Shown piece after piece: positions 54,968 to 63,603 of a stretch of DNA of 64,000 bases. Origin of the DNA: Microlunatus panaciterrae (lineage in GTDB: Bacteria; Actinomycetota; Actinomycetes; Propionibacteriales; Propionibacteriaceae); assembly GCF_016907535.1 (NCBI RefSeq), contig NZ_JAFBCF010000001.1, positions 1,488,001-1,552,000 of the forward strand. Reading direction: 5' to 3'. The notes under the pieces were generated by a model that saw only the letters and a list, made by a program, of their open reading frames with translations, made no database searches and was not told the DNA's origin. Made by a program: the position numbers and the translations under genes. Numbering within the stretch: position 1 is the stretch's first letter; each line of letters begins with the position of its first letter.

Positions 54968-55651
54968 ATGAAGAGGGATCTCGTGCTGATCGCTGCCAGT
55001 GGGCTCGCCCGAGAGGTGATGTCTGTGGTGCGGGCGGCAGGGAGATACCACCTGCTGGGGATCCTCGACGATGCCACTCTGGCCGGTGTCTCGATCGAGG
55101 GCGTCCCGGTGCTCGGACCGGTCGCATCGGCGGCTGAGCTTGAGGCCCAGCTGCTGGTGTGCGTGGGACGCGGGCAGTCCAGACGCGCGATCGTCGAGCG
55201 GCTCGAGGAACTCGGCGTGACCGAGGACCGGTACGCCACCATCCTCGACCCGACGGTGCACCTGGCTGCCACCTGCATCGTCGGCGCCGGCTCCATTCTG
55301 CTGGCACACACAGCAGTCACGGCCGACGTCACCGTCGGCCGCCATGTCGTCGTGATGCCGAACTCGACCATCACCCATGACGACGCGATCGACGACTACG
55401 CCACCCTGTGCGCGGGCGTCAGCCTCGGTGGTGCGGTCTCCATCGGTTCTGCGGCCTACCTGGGGATGAACGCCTCGGTCCGCCAGAACCTGACGGTCGG
55501 CCCGGAGTCCGTCCTCGGCATGGGGGCTGCGCTGCTCAGCGACCTTCCGGCCGGCGAGACGTGGGTCGGCGTCCCGGCAGCGCCCCATGTCGCCACCTCC
55601 CCTAGCGCAGTTTCCGCGACCCGACTCTTGAGGGCGAACCCCGCATGGTGA
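54968..55651 (+). CDS. NeuD/PglD-type sugar O/N-acyltransferase
   Basis: 227 aa. The N-terminal Rossmann-like domain begins LVLIAASGLAREVMSVV; the C-terminal left-handed beta-helix has hexapeptide turns such as VGAGSILLAHTAVTADVTVGRHVVVMPNS in segments, then the catalytic His region NSTITHDD. It would acetylate the amino sugar made upstream. It starts 2 bases after the DegT stop and its end overlaps the next glycosyltransferase by 7 bases. Confidence 0.88.
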   Translation: MKRDLVLIAASGLAREVMSVVRAAGRYHLLGILDDATLAGVSIEGVPVLGPVASAAELEAQLLVCVGRGQSRRAIVERLEELGVTEDRYATILDPTVHLAATCIVGAGSILLAHTAVTADVTVGRHVVVMPNSTITHDDAIDDYATLCAGVSLGGAVSIGSAAYLGMNASVRQNLTVGPESVLGMGAALLSDLPAGETWVGVPAAPHVATSPSAVSATRLLRANPAW

Positions 55652-56700
55652 GCTTCAAGAGACCCGTGGCACTGGCCACTCGTTCGCGTGTCAGCGTCGT
55701 GGTGCCCTGTTACAACTACGGGCACTACCTGCCGCAGCTGACCCAGTACCTGCTCGACCAACCAGGTGTCGACGTCGACATCCTCATCGTCGATGACGCT
55801 TCGCCCGATGGCAGCGCTGACGTGGCAACTCGACTCGCAGCGGGAGACAGCCGCATCTCGGTGCTCAAGCACGCGGTAAACCAGGGACACATTCAGACCT
55901 ACAACGATGGGTTGTCCCGGGTCACGGGTGACTACATCGTGCTGTTGTCAGCGGACGACCTGCTACCGCGGGGCGCCCTGGCGAGGGCAGTCGCTCTGAT
56001 GGAACGGCACCACTCAGTCGGATTCGTCTACGGGTATGCCCGCTCCTTCTCCGGCGAGCCGCCTGAGGTCGAGGCGCGAGTCAGGAACTGGACCGTCTGG
56101 CCAGGTCTTCAGTGGCTGCGGGCCTCCGCCCGGCAGGGTCGGTGCCTTATCTCCAGCCCCGAAGTTGTGATGCGCGCCGACGCACTGCATGACGTAGGTC
56201 TCTACGATCCTCGGCTCCCCCACTCAGGCGACTTCGATATGTGGTTGCGGACGGCCGCACGGTGGGACGTCGGGCGAGTCAACGGGCCGGTCCAGGCTCT
56301 CCGTAGAGTTCAGGAAGTCGACAGGCACTTGACGGCTCGCGCGGGCATGCTGGCCGATCTTGCTGAGCGTCGCAGGGCGTTCGAACTGCTGTTCACCGAA
56401 CACGAACCCGACCGCCTCGAGATTGGCCGTTTGCGGACGCCAGCAAGGCGGGCACTTGCCCGTGAGTCGTTGCGACACGCGCTCAATGCCCACCGAGAGC
56501 AAGAGCCCCGAGACCTCGTCCTCGGACACATCGACTTCGCCCTCGAGACAGATCCTTCGGTCGAGTCCACCTTGCTCTTCCAGTGGTGCGAGATCGGCCC
56601 GTTGGCCGATCGACGACTTCCAGCGGCATCCGCCAGACGACTCGCCGCGCAGGCCAGGCACCACCTGCTCTGGCGCCGCGATCGCAGGTACGGAACGTAA
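55645..56700 (+). CDS. Family-2 glycosyltransferase
   Basis: 351-aa GT-A enzyme, likely cytoplasmic. SVVVPCYNYGHYLPQ, ILIVDDASPDGS, and the metal-binding LLSADDLLPRG are present; SGDFDMWLRTA marks the acceptor-binding part. It transfers one sugar onto the lipid-linked repeat. Its start overlaps the acyltransferase gene, so it belongs to the same transcript. It converges on the deacetylase gene 79 bases away. Confidence 0.88.
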   Translation: MVSFKRPVALATRSRVSVVVPCYNYGHYLPQLTQYLLDQPGVDVDILIVDDASPDGSADVATRLAAGDSRISVLKHAVNQGHIQTYNDGLSRVTGDYIVLLSADDLLPRGALARAVALMERHHSVGFVYGYARSFSGEPPEVEARVRNWTVWPGLQWLRASARQGRCLISSPEVVMRADALHDVGLYDPRLPHSGDFDMWLRTAARWDVGRVNGPVQALRRVQEVDRHLTARAGMLADLAERRRAFELLFTEHEPDRLEIGRLRTPARRALARESLRHALNAHREQEPRDLVLGHIDFALETDPSVESTLLFQWCEIGPLADRRLPAASARRLAAQARHHLLWRRDRRYGT

Positions 56701-56779
56701 CTGCGGGCGGCAAGCGACCCAAGGCGACGCGCCTGGCACCAGATTTCTGGCTCCCGCCCATACACTCCTTGCGCCGCAG

Positions 56780-57454
56780 CTATCGAGTGCGCTTATAGAG
56801 CCCCACAGCAGCAACTTTGGCTGATCGAAGGGCCGATGGCGTCGCTAGACACCGCGAGCGGACTGTTCCGATCGAGTCAGAGTTGTGGATGCTGTAACGA
56901 GGCTGCAGCCAGGCGTCGGCCCTCGTCCAGATGCGGTCGCTGCTGTAGACCCTGGCGTATCCGAGCGCCCACAGTTTGCCGAGTACGCGGCGATCGTAGC
57001 GGCCGAGAGGTAGCGCCGCCTCCGTGATGGATGTACCCGCGGCCTCCGCGAGCCTGAGCCGTGCCTCCACAAGCTCACGATTGGTCTGTTGATCATCAAG
57101 CCCTCGCCACGGCAGGTGATCCATTCCGTGTGTGCCGATCGTCATCCCGTGCCGCCTCAGCTCACGCAGATCCGTTGCGGAAAGGCTCCCCCGCTGCCCG
57201 AGTCGCCCGGCCAGGGCGAAGAAAGTCGCGGTCAGCCCCCGCCGCAGCAGCCCGGGGAGGCCGATTTCGATGTCCGACCGATTTCCGTCGTCGAAGCTGA
57301 TCCGCACATCCGTTCGATGCGCGACCTCATCCAGGGTCTCCTCATAAAGCTCTGGCTCGATCCAGTAGCCAGCCTCATCCTGCTGCAGTTCGCGTTCGGG
57401 CTTGCCGATGCCATGGAAACAGATGTTGATGACTTTGCACTCCCGGAAGATCAT
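56780..57454 (-). CDS. Polysaccharide deacetylase family protein (CE4)
   Basis: 224 aa. The NodB-domain motif 1 is ISFDDGNRSD (FDDG), motif 2 reads GTHGMDH with the two zinc histidines, and a later ALPLGRYDRRVL segment corresponds to motif 3. It probably removes N-acetyl groups from a polysaccharide or a precursor; no signal peptide is seen, so it may act in the cytoplasm. ATG 57454 overlaps the stop of the upstream glycosyltransferase (ATGA), coupling the two. Confidence 0.85.
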   Translation of the reverse strand: MIFRECKVINICFHGIGKPERELQQDEAGYWIEPELYEETLDEVAHRTDVRISFDDGNRSDIEIGLPGLLRRGLTATFFALAGRLGQRGSLSATDLRELRRHGMTIGTHGMDHLPWRGLDDQQTNRELVEARLRLAEAAGTSITEAALPLGRYDRRVLGKLWALGYARVYSSDRIWTRADAWLQPRYSIHNSDSIGTVRSRCLATPSALRSAKVAAVGLYKRTR

Positions 57455-58335
57455 GAGGCTCCGCCAGAGACCCGGCTCGAGTCGCGCGTTGAGTTGTCCC
57501 GCCGCCAGGTTAGGTCATCGCGGCTGCCCAGTTGGGCCCACGTGGCCGCCACAGTCGTCAGAACGACGTAGACGACAGCGGCGGGCGCCAGCCACGGGTG
57601 AGGCACCACCACATCGGTCAGCCAGGACCAGCGATCTGCGGACCGTACGCTGGGGGGGATCCGGCCCGCCGCACCGGCCGCACGCATGGCGGCGTTGCCG
57701 CGGCGCACCCGGACCAGCCTGTTCAACAGGGCACCCGTCGTGAGCGGAGTCTCGACCACGGTCTCAACGCCCGCCACCAGAACTCTCTCGCCTGGCGCAA
57801 ACAGCGAGTCCAGAAACAGGTCGTCGGCGACCATCTCGGGGAATTGATCAAACCGGGCACGTCCCTCTGCAGACAGGCCGATCATTCCTCTGCCGAAAAG
57901 ACCGGCGCGGAACACCGGGAGTCGCTCATTGATAGCGAAATAGGCACGTACCGTCCACGGCCGACCCCTCGTGATCAGCCGACGTCCGGGAACCGCGGCA
58001 AGGGGCACAGATCCATCCGCGTCGGAGCTGGCCTGCAGAGCCTCGTTGATCGCTGAGATCCCGCCGGAGGGCACGACGATGTCTGCGTCGAGATAGATTC
58101 TTGGGAACTCATCAGTCGCCCCATCTCCAGCGTTCAACGCTGCGGGCTTGCTGGCCTGCCGGACCTCGATCACTCGCACTCCCCGCGCCCTGGCCAGGGC
58201 GGCAGTGTTGTCCGTACAGCCATTGGCAGCGACGATGATCTCCGACTGATCGACCTTCGGGTCAGCGAGGAGCGCATCCAAGCAGGATCCGATCACCGAC
58301 TCTTCGTTATGGGCGGCGATGACGATGCTGGTCAT
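57451..58335 (-). CDS. Family-2 glycosyltransferase, membrane-associated
   Basis: 294 aa. TSIVIAAHNEESVIGSCLDAL opens the GT-A fold (split here), IIVAANGCTDNT follows, and the acidic IYLDADIVVPSGG binds metal; a C-terminal helix (LAPAAVVYVVLTTVAATW) suggests membrane attachment. ATG 58335 begins exactly at the first strand of the fold; longer frames upstream lack features. It forms a two-gene minus-strand unit with the deacetylase, divergent from the GNAT gene. Confidence 0.85.
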   Translation of the reverse strand: MTSIVIAAHNEESVIGSCLDALLADPKVDQSEIIVAANGCTDNTAALARARGVRVIEVRQASKPAALNAGDGATDEFPRIYLDADIVVPSGGISAINEALQASSDADGSVPLAAVPGRRLITRGRPWTVRAYFAINERLPVFRAGLFGRGMIGLSAEGRARFDQFPEMVADDLFLDSLFAPGERVLVAGVETVVETPLTTGALLNRLVRVRRGNAAMRAAGAAGRIPPSVRSADRWSWLTDVVVPHPWLAPAAVVYVVLTTVAATWAQLGSRDDLTWRRDNSTRDSSRVSGGAS

Positions 58336-58489
58336 CGCTCGGCTCCGGTCGTTGACCGACACAGGCACCTTGTCATATCGGACTTCCCCCAGAGTTGATC
58401 CAAGTACGAACTGACAACTGCCAGAATAGTGCATTACTTCTACAGATAGTCGTTCGGCGGAAGGAACCTTGTGGTCAGGTCCGATGCCG

Positions 58490-58495
58490 TACCGT
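58490..58495 (+). promoter_or_regulatory. -10 box, leaderless start of GNAT gene
   Basis: TACCGT ends 6 bases before the ATG at 58502; no ribosome site precedes the start. Confidence 0.4.
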
Positions 58496-58501
58496 TGACA
58501 T

Positions 58502-59368
58502 ATGGGGGAAGACCATGAGGTCGAGTTGCGTCCGATCCAGCCTGACCAGGTGCCCGAGGTGGCGAGGTTCCTGCATGAGCACCTGAACTCCAAGGTCAGC
58601 ACTGCCACCTGGGCTGCCGCCATTCTGCCGACCTGGCCGGGGGAGTCACCCAACCATGGATTCATGCTCATGCAGCATGATCAGATCATCGGTGTCCATC
58701 TCGCTTTCTATTCCCAGCGCTTGATCAACGGCCAGCAGGAGCGGTTCTGCAATCTTGGTGCCTGGTGCGTCCGGGATGGTTACCGCTCGCAAGGGCTTCG
58801 GCTCCTTCGGGCACTCCTTTCACAGCGCGACTACAATTTCACAGATCTTTCTCCGAGCGGCAACGTCGTTGAGCTGAACCGGCGGCTGAAGTTCACGGAT
58901 ATCGACACTGAGACGGTGTTGGTGCCGAATCTGCCGCGACGGCCTGGGTTTGGTGGCATTCGGGTCATCCGTGATCATCGAATCATCGAAGACGTCCTGA
59001 CCGCACCAGAGCTTTCCATCTTTCAGGATCATCAGGGAGCTCTGGCGGCTCGCCATCTCCTCGTCGTGGAGGGCGATGAGCACTGCTATCTGATCTACCG
59101 GCGGGACCGACGTAAGAGACTGCCGCTGTTTGCCTCGATCATCTACGCCAGCAACCCTCCTCTCCTTCATCGGGCCATCCCAGCGGTTGTCTCCGACATC
59201 CTCATCCACGATCGGCTCCCGGCAACGCTCGTCGAGGTGCGGTCGATCGGACGTCCGGTCCGGGCCCTACGACTGCGGACTTCTCGCGCCAAGATGTTCA
59301 AGTCGCGGCACCTGACCCAGGAGCAGGTGGACTACCTCTACAGCGAACTGACCTGCGTTCCCTGGTAG
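58502..59368 (+). CDS. GNAT-like acyltransferase, exopolysaccharide locus
   Basis: 288 aa. The first half resembles a GNAT fold: LRPIQPDQVPEVARFLHEHL, a central IIGVHLAFYSQR strand, and CVRDGYRSQGLRLLRALL, close to the acetyl-CoA loop RxxGxG/A. The second half may be a second, degenerate GNAT-like unit. Given its location between glycosyltransferases it may modify a sugar or surface protein, but this is not shown by sequence. Confidence 0.7.
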   Translation: MGEDHEVELRPIQPDQVPEVARFLHEHLNSKVSTATWAAAILPTWPGESPNHGFMLMQHDQIIGVHLAFYSQRLINGQQERFCNLGAWCVRDGYRSQGLRLLRALLSQRDYNFTDLSPSGNVVELNRRLKFTDIDTETVLVPNLPRRPGFGGIRVIRDHRIIEDVLTAPELSIFQDHQGALAARHLLVVEGDEHCYLIYRRDRRKRLPLFASIIYASNPPLLHRAIPAVVSDILIHDRLPATLVEVRSIGRPVRALRLRTSRAKMFKSRHLTQEQVDYLYSELTCVPW

Positions 59369-59550
59369 TCCAGAGGCCAGCACAACATGACGAGTCGGTT
59401 TGCGTCCTGACGTACCGCTCCGTTATCGTTCCGTGACCAGTGCATCGTGAACGTCACGTGGGGGGCACACCGCATCTAACCGGTCAGCCAGAACGACGAG
59501 GTCGGTCCGCCGAGATCGCTGTTCGGGCGCGCCCAGGAGGTCCCCCCATT

Positions 59551-61038
59551 ATGCAACCTCAGACACGCACGTCCGCACGCCCTAGAGGCCGCTTCAAATG
59601 GCTTCCGGCGGTCCTGCAGTGGCGCTCCGCCGCGGCTTTGCTCTTAGGCTTGTCTGCCTTGCTTCTATCGGTGAGTTCCGCGACCACAGCTTCGGCTGAG
59701 ACCGCTCGGATTGTTACTGCCCCGCCGACCGGCACCACCTCGCTCCTCGCCACCACCGGCCCAACCAGCACCACCCGCGATCCTGATCGCGACTCGGTCG
59801 AGCTGGGTCTGCGGTTCTCGGCAACCGCCAACGAAACCCTCACTGGCTTGCGCTTCTTCCGCGCTGGTGGAGACGTCCAGGCACACCAGGCGACCCTGTG
59901 GAGCTCCACCGGCCGGGTCCTGACCACCCTCACCTTCGCAGCGCGGTCAACTGCTGGCTGGCAGTACGCGAGCTTCGCCTCGCCGGTCGCCATTTCCGCC
60001 AATGAGACGTACGTCGCGTCTTACCATGTGTCGGATGGGTACGCCGCAGAAACCGGCTTCTTCACCGGCGACCCGCTGAGTGCCGGCGGCCTCGTCACTT
60101 CGGCAGCCGCGTCGCCGGGCGTATATGCCTATGGTGACACGGCAAAGTTCCCCACAAATACTTACAAGGCGAGCAACTACTGGATCGATCCGGTCGTCAG
60201 CACCACCTCTGCGGCACCGGAGCCCACTGCGACTGAGCCACCGCCGGCAGACACCGCTGGGTCGACCACGAGCGGAACCTTTCCTAATGCCGATAATACG
60301 GGTGTTCCGGCTGGGACGACTCTCAGTTCGTACACCGGGCCCACCACCATCACGACAGCTGGCACGGTCATCGACTCCAAAAAGATCACCGGGTGCCTGA
60401 ACATCAAGGCCGACAACGTGACCATCAAGAACTCCCTGATCCAGTCTGGCGGATGCTTCTTCAACGTCCTGTCCGACAACGGAAACACCGGTCTGAAGCT
60501 GACCGACGTCGAGATCGACGGACAGGGCAACACCTCGGGCGACTCGGCCATCAACGGCAGCAACTTCAGCTGCCTGCGGTGCGACCTGCACGGCACCGTC
60601 GACGGTGCCAAGGCCGGCAGCAACGTGGTGATCCAAGACTCCTACATCCACGATCTGTCGATGACCTCCGGCTCCCACAACGACGGCATCCAGTCCCTCG
60701 GAACCACCAGCCTGCGCATCGTGCACAACACGATCATCATCAAGGCAGGCTCAACTTCGGCCATCATCCTCTCGACCGGGTCCGCCTCGAACATGCGCAA
60801 CGTGCTGATCGACAGCAACCTGCTCGGTGGCGGTGCCTACACCGTCTACGGCGGATACCTGGCCGGAACCGACGACCTGTCCAAGGTCTCGAACATCTCC
60901 ATCACCAACAACCAGTTCACCACGCAGATCTTCCCGAAGTCGGGAGCCTACGGCCCCCTCACATCAACCGACTCACCCGTCGTTGTCTCAGGCAACACCT
61001 GGTACGACGGCCCCAACGCGGGCAAGAGCGTCTATTGA
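59551..61038 (+). CDS. Secreted DUF4082 - beta-helix protein
   Basis: 495 aa. A signal peptide (hydrophobic ALLLGLSALLLSVSSATTASA, in part) is followed by a DUF4082-like domain of about 150 residues (ELGLRFSATANETLTGLRFF, AHQATLWSSTGR), a Thr/Pro/Glu linker, then a right-handed parallel beta-helix (about residues 250-495) with ladder phrases DNVTIKNSLIQ, GLKLTDVEIDG and SNVVIQDSYIHD. No catalytic residues can be assigned; such folds bind or cut polysaccharides. ATG 59551 has AGGAGG 10 bases upstream. The beta-helix is almost identical to that of the next gene. Confidence 0.85.
   Translation: MQPQTRTSARPRGRFKWLPAVLQWRSAAALLLGLSALLLSVSSATTASAETARIVTAPPTGTTSLLATTGPTSTTRDPDRDSVELGLRFSATANETLTGLRFFRAGGDVQAHQATLWSSTGRVLTTLTFAARSTAGWQYASFASPVAISANETYVASYHVSDGYAAETGFFTGDPLSAGGLVTSAAASPGVYAYGDTAKFPTNTYKASNYWIDPVVSTTSAAPEPTATEPPPADTAGSTTSGTFPNADNTGVPAGTTLSSYTGPTTITTAGTVIDSKKITGCLNIKADNVTIKNSLIQSGGCFFNVLSDNGNTGLKLTDVEIDGQGNTSGDSAINGSNFSCLRCDLHGTVDGAKAGSNVVIQDSYIHDLSMTSGSHNDGIQSLGTTSLRIVHNTIIIKAGSTSAIILSTGSASNMRNVLIDSNLLGGGAYTVYGGYLAGTDDLSKVSNISITNNQFTTQIFPKSGAYGPLTSTDSPVVVSGNTWYDGPNAGKSVY
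60286..61022 (+). repeat. Beta-helix module, copy 1 of a 737-bp direct repeat
   Basis: Matches 61537-62273 at a constant offset of 1251 bases with about eight single-base differences (for example GAT/GCT near the start and CAAGAC/CAGGAC in the middle), roughly 99% identity. Boundaries fall just before the beta-helix and just before the two different stop codons. Confidence 0.92.
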
Positions 61039-61041
61039 GGT

Positions 61042-61096
61042 CTCGCGCTTTGTAGCGCGAGCGACGGCGCACCCGGTCCTATAGGACTGGGTGCGC
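61042..61096 (+). terminator. Two consecutive hairpins after the first beta-helix gene
   Basis: CTCGCGCT (61042-61049) and AGCGCGAG (61054-61061) form a perfect 8-bp stem with a TTGT loop. The second palindrome runs from ACGGCGCACCC at 61064 through TCCTATAGGA to GGGTGCGCCGT, with one mismatch. Together they make a probable terminator lacking a U-tract. Confidence 0.65.
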
Positions 61097-61230
61097 CGTT
61101 GCGCTTTCATGAACTCCCACGTGTCTGCCCAATGCGCAACTCTGCGGCCGTCATCCGACCGGTGATAGCGTTAGTTGGAACTATCGTGTGGCTGAGCAAG
61201 ATCACGGTCGCGGACTCCGGGGGGAGCGAG

Positions 61231-62289
61231 ATGCGCGGGAGAGGCTACACGCGACGCTGGCTATTGGTCACCGCTCTGATGCTGATGGCGTTCATTGCCG
61301 GCCTGCTGGTATCGGGTCCTCGGAGGTCGAATGAGCCTTGCGATGCACACTTCGCCGGGCCCTTCGTTACCGGCGCAAGGCTCAAAGCCTATATGGATTG
61401 CCGTGAGGATCGTCAGGATGCCGCACTGAAGCGCCTTGAGGCCCGGCTCGCCTCCGCGTCAGCATCTCCATCGGCATCCCCCGCCGGGGAGACCACACAC
61501 GATCGAAAGCCCAACGCTGCTCGGCGCAGTAGACCGAATGCCGCTAATACGGGTGTTCCGGCTGGGACGACTCTCAGTTCGTACACCGGGCCAACCACCA
61601 TCACGACAGCTGGCACGGTCATCGACTCCAAGAAGATCACCGGGTGCCTGAACATCAAGGCCGACAACGTGACCATCAAGAACTCCCTGATCCAGTCTGG
61701 CGGATGCTTCTTCAACGTCCTGTCCGACAACGGAAACACCGGTCTGAAGCTGACCGACGTCGAGATCGACGGACAGGGCAACACCTCGGGCGACTCGGCC
61801 ATCAACGGCAGCAACTTCAGCTGCCTGCGGTGCGACCTGCACGGCACCGTCGACGGTGCCAAGGCCGGCAGCAACGTGGTGATCCAGGACTCCTACATCC
61901 ACGACCTGTCAATGACGTCCGGCTCCCACAACGACGGCATCCAGTCCCTCGGAACCACCAGCCTGCGCATCGTGCACAACACGATCATCATCAAGGCAGG
62001 CTCAACTTCGGCCATCATCCTCTCGACTGGGTCCGCCTCGAACATGCGCAACGTGCTGATCGACAGCAACCTGCTCGGTGGCGGTGCCTACACCGTCTAC
62101 GGCGGATACCTGGCCGGAACCGACGACCTGTCCAAGGTCTCGAACATCTCCATCACCAACAACCAGTTCACCACGCAGATCTTCCCGAAGTCGGGAGCCT
62201 ACGGCCCCCTCACATCAACCGACTCACCCGTCGTTGTCTCAGGCAACACCTGGTACGACGGCCCCAACGCGGGGAAAAGGGTTGACTAG
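61231..62289 (+). CDS. Membrane-anchored beta-helix protein
   Basis: 352 aa. A single N-terminal membrane helix (WLLVTALMLMAFIAGLLV), a short extracellular part with two cysteines (EPCDAHFAGP, YMDCRED), a charged coil and Ser/Pro linker, then the same beta-helix as the preceding protein from about residue 105 on. It lacks the DUF4082 domain, so the two genes pair one beta-helix with two different delivery domains. ATG 61231 has GGGGGAG upstream. A GGTGATAGCGT promoter-like element lies at 61161-61171. Confidence 0.83.
   Translation: MRGRGYTRRWLLVTALMLMAFIAGLLVSGPRRSNEPCDAHFAGPFVTGARLKAYMDCREDRQDAALKRLEARLASASASPSASPAGETTHDRKPNAARRSRPNAANTGVPAGTTLSSYTGPTTITTAGTVIDSKKITGCLNIKADNVTIKNSLIQSGGCFFNVLSDNGNTGLKLTDVEIDGQGNTSGDSAINGSNFSCLRCDLHGTVDGAKAGSNVVIQDSYIHDLSMTSGSHNDGIQSLGTTSLRIVHNTIIIKAGSTSAIILSTGSASNMRNVLIDSNLLGGGAYTVYGGYLAGTDDLSKVSNISITNNQFTTQIFPKSGAYGPLTSTDSPVVVSGNTWYDGPNAGKRVD
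61537..62273 (+). repeat. Beta-helix module, copy 2 of a 737-bp direct repeat
   Basis: Second copy of the 60286-61022 module. The sequence upstream of each copy and the last few codons are unrelated, which places the duplication or conversion borders precisely. Confidence 0.92.
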
Positions 62290-62323
62290 GCAGTTGTGGC
62301 CGCGGCCGCACAATCGGCATCTT

Positions 62324-62345
62324 TCACCCGAATGGGTGATAGCGT
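62324..62345 (+). promoter_or_regulatory. Inverted repeat and -10 box before the GT4 gene
   Basis: TCACCC-GAAT-GGGTGA (62324-62339) abuts TAGCGT (62340-62345), which ends 6 bases before GTG 62352. The arrangement suggests a leaderless transcript with an operator-like site just upstream of its -10 box; alternatively the hairpin ends the preceding transcript. Confidence 0.45.
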
Positions 62346-62351
62346 CTCGAT

Positions 62352-63593
62352 GTGGCAGAGGTTTCCACGAACTCGCTCGAGGCGGACGATGGCCATGGTC
62401 GTGAGGGCCGAGCGGACAAGTCGCTTGTTGGGCCATCCGGCGTGACCGTATTGGTTTATGCTCCGTTCTCATTCAATGGTCGAGGGCCAGCCGAGAGCTG
62501 CGCCTCAATTGTTTCTGGGTTCGCTGAGTCAGGCCTGCGAACGAAGATCTTCGGTGGCCGGTTCAGGAAGCACATTTCTCCGCCTGTGGAACTGCACCCG
62601 TCGCTGTCGCGGCTGAAGCGCCACGTCCCCTGGCGTCTGGTCGCCGACGAGGCGATGTCCACCCTGAACCAGGATTTCGCACGGGCCCTGATGACCGCCG
62701 ACCCTACTCGAACGATCGCCTACTTCTGGCCCGATCCACCAATCGAACTCGTCCGTATTGCGAAAGATCATGGCATCGTCACCGTCCGCGAGATGATCAA
62801 CACCGCTTGTGCGACGTCAGGCCCCATCCTGGACGCTGCCTACGCGCGGTTAGGTATCCCCGGGTCCCATTCGGTGACCGCTGAGAAGATCTCAGTCGAG
62901 ACTGAGGAACTGCGGTTGCACGACTTCCTTTTTGCCTCCAACCCTGAAGTGGAGAGCTCGCTGTCCGGGGTCGGAGTGAGGCCCGAGCAGATTCTGCGTA
63001 CCACCTTCGGCTGGACTCCGGAGCGGTTGGCGCCCAGGGGCACAACGACTCCACATTCTGGGGTCCGCGTGCTCTTTGTCGGCACGTTGAGTGTCCGGAA
63101 GGGTATCCCCGAACTGCTCGAAGCCTGGCGAGCATCCAACGTGGACGGTGAGCTCGTCCTAGCGGGGGCGATGACTCCGGAAGTGGCGGAACTGGTGCGT
63201 GATCATGCGAAGTCAGGCACGATTCGCACCCCCGGCTTTGTGAAGGATGTTGCCAACCTCTTCAGAGGCGCCGACATCTTTGCCTTCCCGACTCTCGAAG
63301 AGGGCGGACCACAGGTCACCTATGAGGCCGCAGGGTGCGGCTTGCCGGTGATCACCACACCGATGGGGGCTGCCCGGCTGGTGGAAACCGGAATTACGGG
63401 TATGGTCGTCGACCCTGGGTCCGTCTCCCAGCTGACCGAGGCGCTGAACGTCTTGGGCTCCAAAGCTGACCTGCGCGAGGCCTGTGGTGAACAGGCTCGG
63501 CGAAAGGCGGACGACTTCACCTACCCTCGCGTCGCAGCGCAGCGCGCCAGCCTACTCATCGGGGCTCTACGGAGCCGACGCAGAAGGCAGTAG
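62352..63593 (+). CDS. Family-4-type (GT-B) glycosyltransferase
   Basis: 413 aa. VTVLVYAPFSFNGRGPAES opens the first Rossmann domain; the second has VRVLFVGTLSVRKGIPELLEAW (in part), TPGFVKDVANLFRGADIFAFPTLEEGG (in pieces) and the nucleotide-sugar motif E-G-G-x-x-x-x-x-E-A-A-G-C-G-L-P-V. It adds a sugar during assembly of the surface polysaccharide. GTG 62352 follows a TAGCGT -10 box; no ribosome site is visible. Confidence 0.87.
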   Translation: MAEVSTNSLEADDGHGREGRADKSLVGPSGVTVLVYAPFSFNGRGPAESCASIVSGFAESGLRTKIFGGRFRKHISPPVELHPSLSRLKRHVPWRLVADEAMSTLNQDFARALMTADPTRTIAYFWPDPPIELVRIAKDHGIVTVREMINTACATSGPILDAAYARLGIPGSHSVTAEKISVETEELRLHDFLFASNPEVESSLSGVGVRPEQILRTTFGWTPERLAPRGTTTPHSGVRVLFVGTLSVRKGIPELLEAWRASNVDGELVLAGAMTPEVAELVRDHAKSGTIRTPGFVKDVANLFRGADIFAFPTLEEGGPQVTYEAAGCGLPVITTPMGAARLVETGITGMVVDPGSVSQLTEALNVLGSKADLREACGEQARRKADDFTYPRVAAQRASLLIGALRSRRRRQ

Positions 63594-63603
63594 TCTCGCG
63601 ACA

